From contig CAYQNW010000034.1 in the NCBI GenBank assembly GCA_964418885.1, positions 1 to 37,636 on the forward strand: a stretch of DNA of 37,636 bases, read 5' to 3'. Under the pieces are notes generated by a model that was not told the DNA's origin, did no database searches, and worked only from the letters and a program-made list of their open reading frames with translations. Positions 17,206 through 26,329 of this stretch are shown in pieces; positions within the stretch are counted from its first letter, which is position 1; each line of letters starts with the position of its first letter. The stretch is from BMS3ABIN03 sp964418885. GTDB lineage: Bacteria > Bacteroidota > Ignavibacteria > Ignavibacteriales > Ignavibacteriaceae. The position numbers and the translations under genes are program-made.

Positions 17206-18420
17206 ATGGGCAGAAAAAAAATTGCAGTTGCATATTCCGGCGGACTCGATACATCGGTAATGGTGAAATGGTTGAGTGAAAAATACGATGCAGATATCAT
17301 TACAGTCACCGGAATCCTTGGCAAAACAAAAGAGCTCGATGGTCTTGAAGAAAAGGCTTACAAAACCGGTGCTTCAAAAGTCATTATTGCCGATCTGCAG
17401 GAAAATTTTATTAATGATTATGCTTTCAGAGCACTTAAAGCCGGCGCTATTTACGAAGAAGTTTATCCTCTTGCTACTGCAATTGGAAGACCTCTTCTGG
17501 CAAAGCTTCTTGTAGAGACAGCTTTAACTGAAGGGGCTGATACAGTTGCTCATGGATGCACAGGAAAGGGAAATGACCAGGTAAGATTTGAGGTTGGTAT
17601 TCAATCGCTTGCACCGGAATTGAATATAATTGCTCCATTGAGAACATGGGAATTCAACAGTCGTGATGAAGAAATTGATTATGCTGTTAAAAATAAAATC
17701 CCGATCAAAGTAACAAAATCATCGCCTTATTCTATCGATGAGAATCTATGGGGTGTCGCTGTAGAATGTGGTGTTCTGGAAGATCCAACAGCTACACCAC
17801 CGGATGATGCTTACCAGATTACAGTCGATCCAAAACTGGCAAAAGATAACCCAGAAACTGTAACTGTTGAATTTGAACACGGTGTCCCGATAAAATTAAA
17901 CGGACAAACCTACTCACCAGCAGAACTTGTAAGCGCTTTAAATTTTGCAGGTGGAAGTCACGGAATCGGAAGAATTGATTTGATTGAAAATCGGGTTGTT
18001 GGAATTAAATCGAGAGAAATTTATGAGGCACCGGCTGCAGTAATTTTACACAAAGCACACCAGGAACTTGAAAGACTGGTTTTAGACCGGGAGACTTTCA
18101 GATTTAAACAATTAGTTTCAGACAAGGTTGCTAATCTTATTTACGATGGCTTATGGTTCACACCACTTTTTGATGGTTTGATGGCATTTGTAAATTCAAT
18201 CCAGAAAAATGTAACCGGTGAAGTTGTACTTGAGTTCTATAAAGGAAATATCAATGTACTTTCAAGAACATCACCATTCAGCTTGTATGATAAAGACCTG
18301 GCAACTTATTCACCTCAAGATACTTTCGACAGGAAAGCTGCTGAAGGTTTTCTGAAAATTTATGGTCTCCCGTATAAGACTTTGAACATAATTAAGAATA
18401 AAACTTATCAAGAGGTTTAA
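17206..18420 (+). CDS. argG: Argininosuccinate synthase
   Basis: ATP-dependent condensation of citrulline and aspartate. The 404-residue length is usual. Motifs: the PP-loop-type AYSGGLDTSVMVKWL (9-23), AHGCTGKGNDQVRFE with citrulline/aspartate contacts, and SPYSIDENLWGVAVECG. It starts 11 nt after argR with AGAGGA upstream. Ornithine carbamoyltransferase (argF), which supplies citrulline, is not in the window. Confidence 0.96.
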   Translation: MGRKKIAVAYSGGLDTSVMVKWLSEKYDADIITVTGILGKTKELDGLEEKAYKTGASKVIIADLQENFINDYAFRALKAGAIYEEVYPLATAIGRPLLAKLLVETALTEGADTVAHGCTGKGNDQVRFEVGIQSLAPELNIIAPLRTWEFNSRDEEIDYAVKNKIPIKVTKSSPYSIDENLWGVAVECGVLEDPTATPPDDAYQITVDPKLAKDNPETVTVEFEHGVPIKLNGQTYSPAELVSALNFAGGSHGIGRIDLIENRVVGIKSREIYEAPAAVILHKAHQELERLVLDRETFRFKQLVSDKVANLIYDGLWFTPLFDGLMAFVNSIQKNVTGEVVLEFYKGNINVLSRTSPFSLYDKDLATYSPQDTFDRKAAEGFLKIYGLPYKTLNIIKNKTYQEV

Positions 18421-18421
18421 T

Positions 18422-19807
18422 GTGCTCTGGGGCAGCAGGTTCAAAAATAAATTAAATGATTCAGCAATGGAATTTTCTTCATCGCTACCAATTGATATTA
18501 ATCTTATATATGAAGACCTTCATGTAAATAAAGCTCATACAGAAATGCTTGAACACATTGGGATAATATCTTCCGATGAAATGAAAAGTATTATCGATGG
18601 TTTAGATACAATTCATAAAGAATTTGAAGAAGGTAACTGGAAACCTGATCCCCAAAAGTATGAGGACATACATTCGGCTATTGAAGGAAGATTGTACGAG
18701 TTGATCGGTGAAACTGCTGGAAAGCTTCATACAGGTAGAAGCAGAAACGACCAGGTTGCAACAGACTTCAGACTCTGGATAAAAAAAGCTATTGAAGAAA
18801 TTATTTCATCGATAAATAAATTTCAGATTTCGCTGATAGATGTGGCTGAAAAAAATATTGAAACTATAATGCCGGGCTACACACATCTTCAAAGAGCACA
18901 ACCTGTATCGTTTGCCTTTCATCTTCTTGCTTATGTTGAAATGCTTGAACGCGATAAGATGAGATTTGATTTTGCTTTTAAACAAGCTAACATCTCTCCT
19001 CTGGGCGCGGGTTCGGTTGCTGGATCAACTCTACCGATCGACCCTGAATTTACTTCGTGGAAGCTTGGTTTTGCAGATCATTTTACTAATGCTTTGGATG
19101 CCGTTTCAGACAGAGATTTTGTAATCGATTTTATAAATGCCTGCGTCACAGGTCAGATCCATTTAAGCCGATTATCGGAAGAATTAATTCTCTGGTCAAC
19201 TGCTGAATGGAAATTCATAAAAATAAGTGATGAGTATTCAACAGGTTCCTCACTTATGCCACAAAAGAAGAATCCCGATATGACAGAGCTGATCAGAGGA
19301 AGATCAGGAAAAATTCTAGGAGATTATGTAAATATAGTAACTGTGCTAAAAGCTCTTCCATTAAGTTACAATCGTGATTTGCAGGAAGATAAAGAACCGG
19401 CAATTTATTCATTCAAAACTTATTTAAACAGCTTAAACATTATAAGTAAGATGATCGGAACAAGCGAAATAAATAAAGAAAGATTTTCTGAAGAGTTGAA
19501 AAGCGATTTCATCCTTTCAACAGATCTTGTAGACTGGCTTGTACTTCAGGGAATCAGCTTTCGTGAATCGCATAAAATTGTTGGATCACTTGTTAAATAT
19601 CTTGAAGAATCAGGAAAAAATTTTCAAAACGTAACGCTTGATGAAATCAAAAAAATCAACCCGATTTTTAATGAAGAAGCATTGGAATATCTAAACCTGG
19701 AAAAATCACTTTTCAGGAAAAAATCTAAAGGCTCTCCAAATCCCGAAATGGTTAGAAAAGAGATAAAAAAATGGAAATCCAAGCTTTTAGAAATGGTTGA
19801 AAATTAA
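18422..19807 (+). CDS. argH: Argininosuccinate lyase
   Basis: Splits argininosuccinate to arginine and fumarate; last gene of the arg operon. The 461 residues show HTGRSRNDQVATDFRLW (103-119), the catalytic TH motif in PGYTHLQRAQPVSF (151-164) and the flexible signature loop GSSLMPQKKNPD (275-286) with the catalytic Ser. The start is GTG, one base after the argG stop, preceded by AGAGG. An ATG two bases earlier is out of frame. Confidence 0.95.
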   Translation: MLWGSRFKNKLNDSAMEFSSSLPIDINLIYEDLHVNKAHTEMLEHIGIISSDEMKSIIDGLDTIHKEFEEGNWKPDPQKYEDIHSAIEGRLYELIGETAGKLHTGRSRNDQVATDFRLWIKKAIEEIISSINKFQISLIDVAEKNIETIMPGYTHLQRAQPVSFAFHLLAYVEMLERDKMRFDFAFKQANISPLGAGSVAGSTLPIDPEFTSWKLGFADHFTNALDAVSDRDFVIDFINACVTGQIHLSRLSEELILWSTAEWKFIKISDEYSTGSSLMPQKKNPDMTELIRGRSGKILGDYVNIVTVLKALPLSYNRDLQEDKEPAIYSFKTYLNSLNIISKMIGTSEINKERFSEELKSDFILSTDLVDWLVLQGISFRESHKIVGSLVKYLEESGKNFQNVTLDEIKKINPIFNEEALEYLNLEKSLFRKKSKGSPNPEMVRKEIKKWKSKLLEMVEN

Positions 19808-19827
19808 CCTAAAAATAATACAGGTGA

Positions 19828-19968
19828 AGCGATAAAATCTCTTGTTTTTTATGCTAAAATTTATATATTACTGAAAATTTATTCTTTTAATTACTAAGAT
19901 ACCCTTAGTAATTTAGGGTGAATCCCTCAATTTGATAATAAAATTGGACAAAATCCGGTTTTATCGCT
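19828..19968 (+). promoter_or_regulatory. Structured leader upstream of gltB, riboswitch-like candidate
   Basis: AGCGATAAAA (19828-19837) is perfectly complementary to TTTTATCGCT (19959-19968) and could close a domain of about 140 nt. Inside, four hairpins follow almost without spacers: TTACTAAG/CTTAGTAA (19891-19911), AGGG/CCCT (19915-19927), CAATTT/AAATTG (19928-19946) and GGA/TCC (19946-19956). ACCC in the first loop can pair instead with GGGT (19916-19919), giving an alternative fold or pseudoknot. The region lies between argH and gltB. It matches no riboswitch class I can recognise. If transcription starts near 19876, the 5' closing strand would not be in the RNA. Confidence 0.45.
19842..19869 (+). 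promoter_or_regulatory. Possible gltB promoter
   Basis: TTGTTT (19842-19847) and TATATT (19864-19869) with a 16-bp spacer in a very AT-rich stretch 135 bp upstream of gltB. The match is moderate and AT-rich DNA yields such matches by chance. Its use would place the start around 19876, just ahead of the tandem hairpins. Confidence 0.35.
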
Positions 19969-20004
19969 CAAGATTTAGCTAAACATTTTATTACAAACTA
20001 AGAT

Positions 20005-23000
20005 ATGATGGCAGAAAACGGCAAAATACTGAACCAATCCGCGAAAAATGAAATATCATTTCCTCCAAAAGCGCAGGGAATGTACGATCCTTCTTTTGAG
20101 AAGGATGCTTGCGGTATGGGTTTTGTCGTCGATATCAAAAACAGGAAATCCAGAAAGATTATTGATGTTGGTCTGAAGATTATGAGAAATCTTCGTCATC
20201 GCGGTGCTGTTGGAGCAGATCCTTTCACAGGCGATGGTGCAGGGATGCTCATCCAGATGCCGGATGAGTTTATGCGGAAAGTTACTTCGCCGCTTGATAT
20301 AAATTTACCTGAGGAAGGTCGTTATGGAGTTGGTGTTATGTTCCTTCCGCAGGATCCAAATCTTCGTAAAGCAATAGAAAAAATAGTTGAAAAAATTGTG
20401 ATTGATGAAAACCAATGCTTCCTCGGATGGAGAGATGTTGACGTCGATCCTGCCATACCTGGTGAAAGTGCAAGATTAACTCAGCCATTTATACGTCATT
20501 GTTTTATTGGTGCAAATAAGAAAATGAAATCACAGGACGAATTTGAAAGACGTTTGTACCTGGTAAGAAGAATGATCGATAAAAGAGTAAGAGCCGAATT
20601 ACACTGCGACAGAAGTAAATACTATGTGCCCTCTTTTTCCAGCAAGGTTGTAGTTTATAAAGGTATGCTACTCAGCGACCAGATTACCAAATATTTTAAT
20701 GATCTTAACGATCCTGACTTAAAATCTGCACTCGCCATGGTTCACATGCGTTTTTCAACAAATACATTCCCCACCTGGGATCTTGCTCATCCGTTCAGAA
20801 TGATTTCACATAACGGTGAGATAAATACATTACGCGGAAATAAAAACTGGATGGCTGCACGCCAGGCGGTTATGAATTCACCTTACTACGGTAAAGATTT
20901 GAAACGAATGCTTCCCATTATTATGGAAGGTCAGAGTGACTCTGCAACTTTCGATTCGGTTCTCGAGCTGCTTGTTATGTCCGGAAGGTCTTTACCTCAT
21001 GCAATGATGATGATGATTCCCGAAGCATGGTCTAAAAACGATTTGATGAATAAAGAACGCAGAGCTTTTTACGAATACCATGCAACAATGATGGAGCCAT
21101 GGGATGGCCCTGCTGCTGTTTCATTTACAGACGGAACTATCATCGGTGCAACATTAGACAGAAACGGATTACGTCCTGCACGTTACGGTATTACAAAAGA
21201 TGATATGCTTGTATTAACTTCTGAAGCGGGTACGGTTTCGGCTGAGCCGGCAAATATACTTTACAAAGGAAGACTGCAGCCGGGGAAAATGCTGATCATC
21301 GATTTAAATAAGCAAAGAATAGTTGACGATGAAGAAGTTAAAAAGGAAATAACAAGCCGAAATCCTTATAAGAAATGGGTTGAAGAAAATATGCTTAAGC
21401 TGGATTCTTTACCCGATCCTGAATTTATTCACAATGCTGATCCTGTTACAATTACAAAAAGACAAAGGATATTTGGTTATACAAAAGAAGATCTATTAAC
21501 TGTTATGAGACCGATGGCTGTGAACAGTCAGGAGGCAGTTGGGTCGATGGGTTCTGACGCTGCTTTAGCTTGTCTATCTGAAAAACCACAACCTCTTTTC
21601 AGATACTTCAAACAACTTTTCGCTCAGGTTACAAATCCACCGGTTGATGCTATCAGGGAAGAGCTGGTGATGGAGCTTACGACTTATATTGGTCCCGAAC
21701 AGAATCTTTTGGATGAAACACCTGAGCACGCAAAAAGAATAGAACTTAGTCATCCTTTGCTTTCAAATTCCAAGCTTGAAAAAATCAGAAGTATAACGAA
21801 AGGTCGTTTTCTTTCTGCGACTATCTCATTATTGTTCAATCCTAATGAAAGACACGACTTTAGAGAAAAGCTGGATAAACTTTGTGAGGAAGCTGTTGAG
21901 TTGGTAAAAAGAGGGACCGGTCTTTTAATTCTTTCTGATAGAGGCGTTTCGGAAAATATAGCTGCTATTCCAAGTTTACTGGCAGTAGGTGGGGTTCATC
22001 ACGCTTTAATAAGAGCAGGTTTAAGAACTAAAACAGGTATTATTCTGGAAAGTGGGGAGCCAAGAGAAGTATCACATTATGCTCTTCTCTTAAGTTACGG
22101 TGCTAATGCAATCAATCCTTACTTGGCTTATGAAACTTTATGGCAGCTGTGCGAAAACGGATTCTTACCAGAAGTAAAAGACTATAAAGAATCAAAGAAA
22201 AATTATGTAAAAGCTGTTTCGAAAGGATTATTCAAGATTTTCAGCAAGATGGGTATCAGTACACTACAATCTTATTGCGGAGCACAAATTTTCGAAGCGG
22301 TCGGAATCGATACCGAAGTGATTGAAAATTATTTCACCGGCACTCCAACAAAAATTGAAGGCATGAGTCTTGAAATGATCGAGCAGGAAACGATCAGGAG
22401 ACATAAAGCTGCATTTAAAACCGGTGAAAGGGATATTCTTCCCCCCGGGGGACTTTACCATTACAGGAATAACGGTGAAAAGCATCTCTGGAATCCTTTA
22501 ACTATTTCAAAACTGCAACAAAGCACATGGCAGGGAAATTATAAAACTTTTAAAGAATACACAGAACTGATTAATAACCAGAGCAAGCAAAAAGTAACAT
22601 TAAGAAGTCTGCTCGATATCGTACCTAATGAAAATCCTGTACCGATAGAAGAAGTTGAACCGGCATCAGAAATTGTAAAAAGATTTGCAACAGGAGCTAT
22701 GAGCTTCGGTTCCATTTCCTGGGAAACACATACTACTTTAGCAACAGCAATGAACCGGATCGGTGGCAAATCAAATACCGGTGAAGGTGGTGAAGATAGT
22801 ACCAGGTTTGTTACTTTACCTAACGGCGATAGTATGCGTTCGGCTATTAAACAGGTTGCATCAGCAAGGTTTGGTGTTACAGCAAATTATCTTGTAAACG
22901 CCGATGAACTGCAAATCAAAATGGCGCAGGGTGCAAAACCGGGAGAGGGTGGACAGTTACCAGGATTTAAAGTTGATAAAATTATTGCGAAAATCAGACA

Positions 23001-24609
23001 CAGTACACCGGGTGTAACATTGATAAGTCCACCGCCCCATCACGATATTTATTCAATTGAAGATCTCAAACAGTTGATCTTCGATCTTAAAAATATAAAT
23101 CCAAACGCAAGGATAAGCGTAAAACTTGTTTCAGAGGCGGGCGTTGGTACAATTGCAGCAGGTGTTACAAAAGCTCATGCTGATCACATTCTTATAAGCG
23201 GACACGACGGTGGAACTGGTGCAAGTCCTATCTCATCTATCCAATATGCCGGTACTCCCTGGGAATTAGGATTGAGCGATACTCATCAAACATTAGTTCT
23301 TAATGGACTTAGGGATCGTGTTTATCTGGCAGTAGATGGACAAATGAAAACCGGTAGAGATGTAACTATCGCGGCTTTACTTGGTGCGGAAGAATTCGGT
23401 TTCTCAACTGCTCCACTGGTTACACAAGGTTGTATAATGATGAGGAAATGTCATCTTAATACCTGTCCCGTTGGAGTTGCTACACAGAACCCTGAATTAA
23501 GAAAAAGATTCGCAGGTAAACCAGAATATGTCATCAATTTTATGTTTTACATTGCTGAGGAAGTCAGAGAATATATGTCTTTGATGGGATTCAGGAAGTT
23601 TACGGACATGATAGGAAGAACCGACAAGATCAAACAGATAACGACGTACAATCACTGGAAAGCCAGAGGTATTGATCTTACAAAGATTTTTTTCAAACCA
23701 AACCCTATTTATAAAACCGATCTTTACAGAACCAAGGAACAGGATCACGAATTAGAAGATCAGCTTGATCATGAATTTATAAAGAAAGCAAAATCTGCAC
23801 TTGATAAGAAAGAACCTGTAGTTATCGAGAAATCCATCTGGAATGTAAACAGGGCAATCGGAACATTGCTTTCACATGAAGTTGCAAAAAAATATGGTGA
23901 AGAAGGTCTTCCCGATGGAACTATTAAGCTCAAACTTGAAGGAACCGCCGGTCAAAGCATGGGAGCATTTCTTGCTAAGGGAATTGAAATTCATCTAAAA
24001 GGCGGAACCAATGATTATGCAGGTAAAGGTCTTTCCGGGGGAAGATTGATAGTTCAGGTGCAGGATGAAGTTACATTCGACCCGGCTGAAAATATAATTG
24101 CTTGTAATACCTGTCTATATGGTGCAACCGGCGGAGAAGCTTACTTCAATGGAACTGCCGGCGAAAGATTTGCAGTTCGTAATTCAGGCGCTACTGTTGT
24201 TGTAGAAGGAGTTGGCGATCACGGATGTGAATACATGACCGGGGGTAAAGTAGTTGTACTCGGAAAAACGGGTAGAAACTTTGCAGCGGGAATGTCCGGA
24301 GGTATCGCTTATGTGTGGGATCCGGAAAATTCATTTGAAAAGCTAGTAAACAAACAAATGGTTGAGTTGGAAGAAATAGAAGATGAAACCGAATTCGAAA
24401 GTTTATATTCACTGATTGAAAACCATTTTAGATATACTTCTTCACAGCGAGCAAAATTAATACTTGATAACTGGGAAAAAGAAAAATACAACTTCGTAAA
24501 AGTAATACCGGGCGAATATAAAAAAGCATTGGAAGCACTGCAGGAAGAAAAACAAAGAGAGACCCAATTAACTGTAGACAATAATTATGCAAAGGTTGTA
24601 AATGGGTAA
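20005..24609 (+). CDS. gltB: Glutamate synthase (NADPH), large subunit
   Basis: Transfers the amide of glutamine to 2-oxoglutarate, yielding two glutamates; feeds amino groups to the ilv, leu and arg pathways encoded upstream. The 1534-residue protein has a class II glutaminase domain whose nucleophile is Cys36 in EKDACGMGF, implying removal of a 35-residue propeptide; a central domain; the FMN-binding synthase domain with KPGEGGQLPGFKV and GHDGGTGASP; the 3Fe-4S ligands Cys1143, Cys1149 and Cys1154 (C-x5-C-x4-C); and the C-terminal glycine-rich beta-helix GXGXG domain. Start is ATGATG without a clear Shine-Dalgarno. Its end overlaps gltD by 8 nt. Confidence 0.96.
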   Translation: MMAENGKILNQSAKNEISFPPKAQGMYDPSFEKDACGMGFVVDIKNRKSRKIIDVGLKIMRNLRHRGAVGADPFTGDGAGMLIQMPDEFMRKVTSPLDINLPEEGRYGVGVMFLPQDPNLRKAIEKIVEKIVIDENQCFLGWRDVDVDPAIPGESARLTQPFIRHCFIGANKKMKSQDEFERRLYLVRRMIDKRVRAELHCDRSKYYVPSFSSKVVVYKGMLLSDQITKYFNDLNDPDLKSALAMVHMRFSTNTFPTWDLAHPFRMISHNGEINTLRGNKNWMAARQAVMNSPYYGKDLKRMLPIIMEGQSDSATFDSVLELLVMSGRSLPHAMMMMIPEAWSKNDLMNKERRAFYEYHATMMEPWDGPAAVSFTDGTIIGATLDRNGLRPARYGITKDDMLVLTSEAGTVSAEPANILYKGRLQPGKMLIIDLNKQRIVDDEEVKKEITSRNPYKKWVEENMLKLDSLPDPEFIHNADPVTITKRQRIFGYTKEDLLTVMRPMAVNSQEAVGSMGSDAALACLSEKPQPLFRYFKQLFAQVTNPPVDAIREELVMELTTYIGPEQNLLDETPEHAKRIELSHPLLSNSKLEKIRSITKGRFLSATISLLFNPNERHDFREKLDKLCEEAVELVKRGTGLLILSDRGVSENIAAIPSLLAVGGVHHALIRAGLRTKTGIILESGEPREVSHYALLLSYGANAINPYLAYETLWQLCENGFLPEVKDYKESKKNYVKAVSKGLFKIFSKMGISTLQSYCGAQIFEAVGIDTEVIENYFTGTPTKIEGMSLEMIEQETIRRHKAAFKTGERDILPPGGLYHYRNNGEKHLWNPLTISKLQQSTWQGNYKTFKEYTELINNQSKQKVTLRSLLDIVPNENPVPIEEVEPASEIVKRFATGAMSFGSISWETHTTLATAMNRIGGKSNTGEGGEDSTRFVTLPNGDSMRSAIKQVASARFGVTANYLVNADELQIKMAQGAKPGEGGQLPGFKVDKIIAKIRHSTPGVTLISPPPHHDIYSIEDLKQLIFDLKNINPNARISVKLVSEAGVGTIAAGVTKAHADHILISGHDGGTGASPISSIQYAGTPWELGLSDTHQTLVLNGLRDRVYLAVDGQMKTGRDVTIAALLGAEEFGFSTAPLVTQGCIMMRKCHLNTCPVGVATQNPELRKRFAGKPEYVINFMFYIAEEVREYMSLMGFRKFTDMIGRTDKIKQITTYNHWKARGIDLTKIFFKPNPIYKTDLYRTKEQDHELEDQLDHEFIKKAKSALDKKEPVVIEKSIWNVNRAIGTLLSHEVAKKYGEEGLPDGTIKLKLEGTAGQSMGAFLAKGIEIHLKGGTNDYAGKGLSGGRLIVQVQDEVTFDPAENIIACNTCLYGATGGEAYFNGTAGERFAVRNSGATVVVEGVGDHGCEYMTGGKVVVLGKTGRNFAAGMSGGIAYVWDPENSFEKLVNKQMVELEEIEDETEFESLYSLIENHFRYTSSQRAKLILDNWEKEKYNFVKVIPGEYKKALEALQEEKQRETQLTVDNNYAKVVNG

Positions 24610-26059
24610 GCCAACAGGATTTATGGAATTCGAAAGACTCTCTTTATCTAAAGAACCGGTTGAAAAGAGAGTAAAGCATCACAAGGAATTTGAATCTTCT
24701 TTTACTCAGGACGATGCAAAAATTCAGGGCGCTAGATGTATGGATTGTGGTATACCGTTTTGTCACGGAAATACAGGCTGCCCTGTAGAAAATTATATTC
24801 CGGAATGGAACGATCTTGTTTACAAAGGACATTGGCGTGAGGCTTTGGATAATCTTCATTCGACAAATAATTTTCCTGAATTTACAGGAAGACTTTGCCC
24901 CGCTCCTTGCGAATCTGCCTGTGTGCTTGGAATAAATGCAAATCCTGTTTCTATCAAAGCAATTGAAAAAACTATAATTGATCTTGGTTTTAGCTCCGGC
25001 TGGGTTATACCCCGACCTCCTTCGGAATTAACGGGAAAAAAACTAGCTGTTATCGGTTCAGGCCCAGCCGGACTATCTTCTGCACAACAATTAGCAAGAT
25101 TCGGTCATTCTGTAACTGTATATGAAAAGAACGATAAGATAGGCGGACTTCTACGTTACGGAATTCCTGATTTTAAACTGGAAAAACATGTTATAGACAG
25201 ACGTCTCGAACAGATGGCGACCGAAGGTGTCAAGTTCGTAACAAGCACAAACGTTGGAGTTGATATTCCTGTAAAAGAATTGCTCAATCAATACGATGCT
25301 ATAATTCTTGCAGGCGGAAGCGAACAACCGCGTGATATTACGATTCCCGGCAGAGAATTAAAAGGAATTCATTTCGCAATGGAATACCTTCCGCAGCAAA
25401 ACAGGATTAATGCAGGTGAAACTGTACCGAATCAAATAACTGCAAAAGGTAAAAACATTGTAATCCTCGGTGGTGGCGACACTGGCTCGGATTGTGTCGG
25501 GACTGCAAACAGACAGGGTGCTCGTTCTGTTACTCAGATAGAACTTTTACCCCAGCCTCCTGATAAAAGATCAGAACTTACTCCCTGGCCTTATTGGCCT
25601 TTGATACTGAGAACTTCCAGTAGTCATGAGGAAGGCGCTAACCGAAAATGGAGCATCAATACAAAAGAATTTACAGGAAACGAAAATGGCGAAGTAACCG
25701 GACTAAAATGCGTGGAAATCAAAATGGAGAACGGGAATATACTTGACATTCACGGTTCAGATTTTAATCTTCCGGCGGAACTTGTTCTTATTGCAGCCGG
25801 ATTCGTTCATCCCGCTAAAAATGGCTTAATCTCTGAACTTGTTGAAAGGGGTCTTGAACTTGACCGGCGTGGTAATGTAAAAGCAGAATTTGGAGATCAA
25901 AAAAATGCTCACAGCACAAGCCTCGATAAAGTATATGCCTGTGGAGATATGAGAAGAGGACAATCTCTTGTTGTATGGGCTATTTCTGAAGGAAGAAAAT
26001 GTGCTGAAGCGGTTCATAAAAAAATAATGGCAGATGAGATAGAGGAAGCAGCGGCATAA
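24602..26059 (+). CDS. gltD: Glutamate synthase (NADPH), small subunit
   Basis: Electron-input subunit that passes electrons from NADPH through FAD and iron-sulfur clusters to GltB. At 485 residues it has the N-terminal cysteine groups Cys46, 49, 54, 60 and Cys99, 103, 107 for two 4Fe-4S clusters, the FAD motif AVIGSGPAGLSSAQQLAR (149-166) and the NADPH motif VILGGGDTGSDCVG (about 285-298), then a second FAD contact YACGDMRRGQSLVVWAI. It is translationally coupled to gltB by the overlap. Confidence 0.95.
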   Translation: MGKPTGFMEFERLSLSKEPVEKRVKHHKEFESSFTQDDAKIQGARCMDCGIPFCHGNTGCPVENYIPEWNDLVYKGHWREALDNLHSTNNFPEFTGRLCPAPCESACVLGINANPVSIKAIEKTIIDLGFSSGWVIPRPPSELTGKKLAVIGSGPAGLSSAQQLARFGHSVTVYEKNDKIGGLLRYGIPDFKLEKHVIDRRLEQMATEGVKFVTSTNVGVDIPVKELLNQYDAIILAGGSEQPRDITIPGRELKGIHFAMEYLPQQNRINAGETVPNQITAKGKNIVILGGGDTGSDCVGTANRQGARSVTQIELLPQPPDKRSELTPWPYWPLILRTSSSHEEGANRKWSINTKEFTGNENGEVTGLKCVEIKMENGNILDIHGSDFNLPAELVLIAAGFVHPAKNGLISELVERGLELDRRGNVKAEFGDQKNAHSTSLDKVYACGDMRRGQSLVVWAISEGRKCAEAVHKKIMADEIEEAAA

Positions 26060-26106
26060 GGGGAATTTAAATAACAGACTAAACGTAAACTAATAGGAGA
26101 GGACAG

Positions 26107-26199
26107 TTGTTTAGCCGAGATGTGATAGTGATGCTTAAGTTGCTGGTTTACCCCTTTGCTTTATTAGTAGCAATGGTTGTTTTATTGTTAATCATGTAG
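26107..26199 (+). CDS. Putative 30-residue single-pass membrane microprotein
   Basis: A TTG start at 26107 sits 7 nt after a strong ribosome site AGGAG within AGGAGAGGA (26095-26103) and opens a 30-codon ORF ending in TAG at 26197. The first residues are MFSRD; thereafter it is almost entirely hydrophobic with one Lys (position 11) and one Pro (position 16), enough for one membrane span. It begins 47 nt after gltD on the same strand, so it is probably cotranscribed. Internal GTG (26122) or ATG (26131) starts would give shorter forms. I do not recognise the family. The ribosome site is the main evidence that it is real. Confidence 0.5.
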   Translation: MFSRDVIVMLKLLVYPFALLVAMVVLLLIM

Positions 26200-26270
26200 T
26201 TTTCATTTGCCTGAATTTTTCTTTATTATCAATTCAACTTTACTAAATCGGCGTATCAATTCTACTAAAA

Positions 26271-26300
26271 ATTCTAACCGGGATTACTCCCGGCTAGAAT
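26271..26300 (-). terminator. Terminator of the propeller lipoprotein gene
   Basis: ATTCTA-A-CCGGG, a 6-base loop, and CCCGG-C-TAGAAT: an 11-bp stem with one mismatch. On the - strand it comes about 30 nt after the stop of the lipoprotein gene and is followed by TTTTAG. On the + strand no U-tract follows, but the stem could still act on transcripts arriving from gltD, making this a convergent boundary. Confidence 0.75.
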
Positions 26301-26329
26301 CCAACATTTAAATCAAACTATAAGCTGAA

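Noticed and set aside
19851..19874. Seven-codon ORF (ATG at 19851) as a glutamate leader peptide for gltB
   Set aside because: It contains no Glu or Gln codons and no ribosome site, so it has no link to the operon's product.
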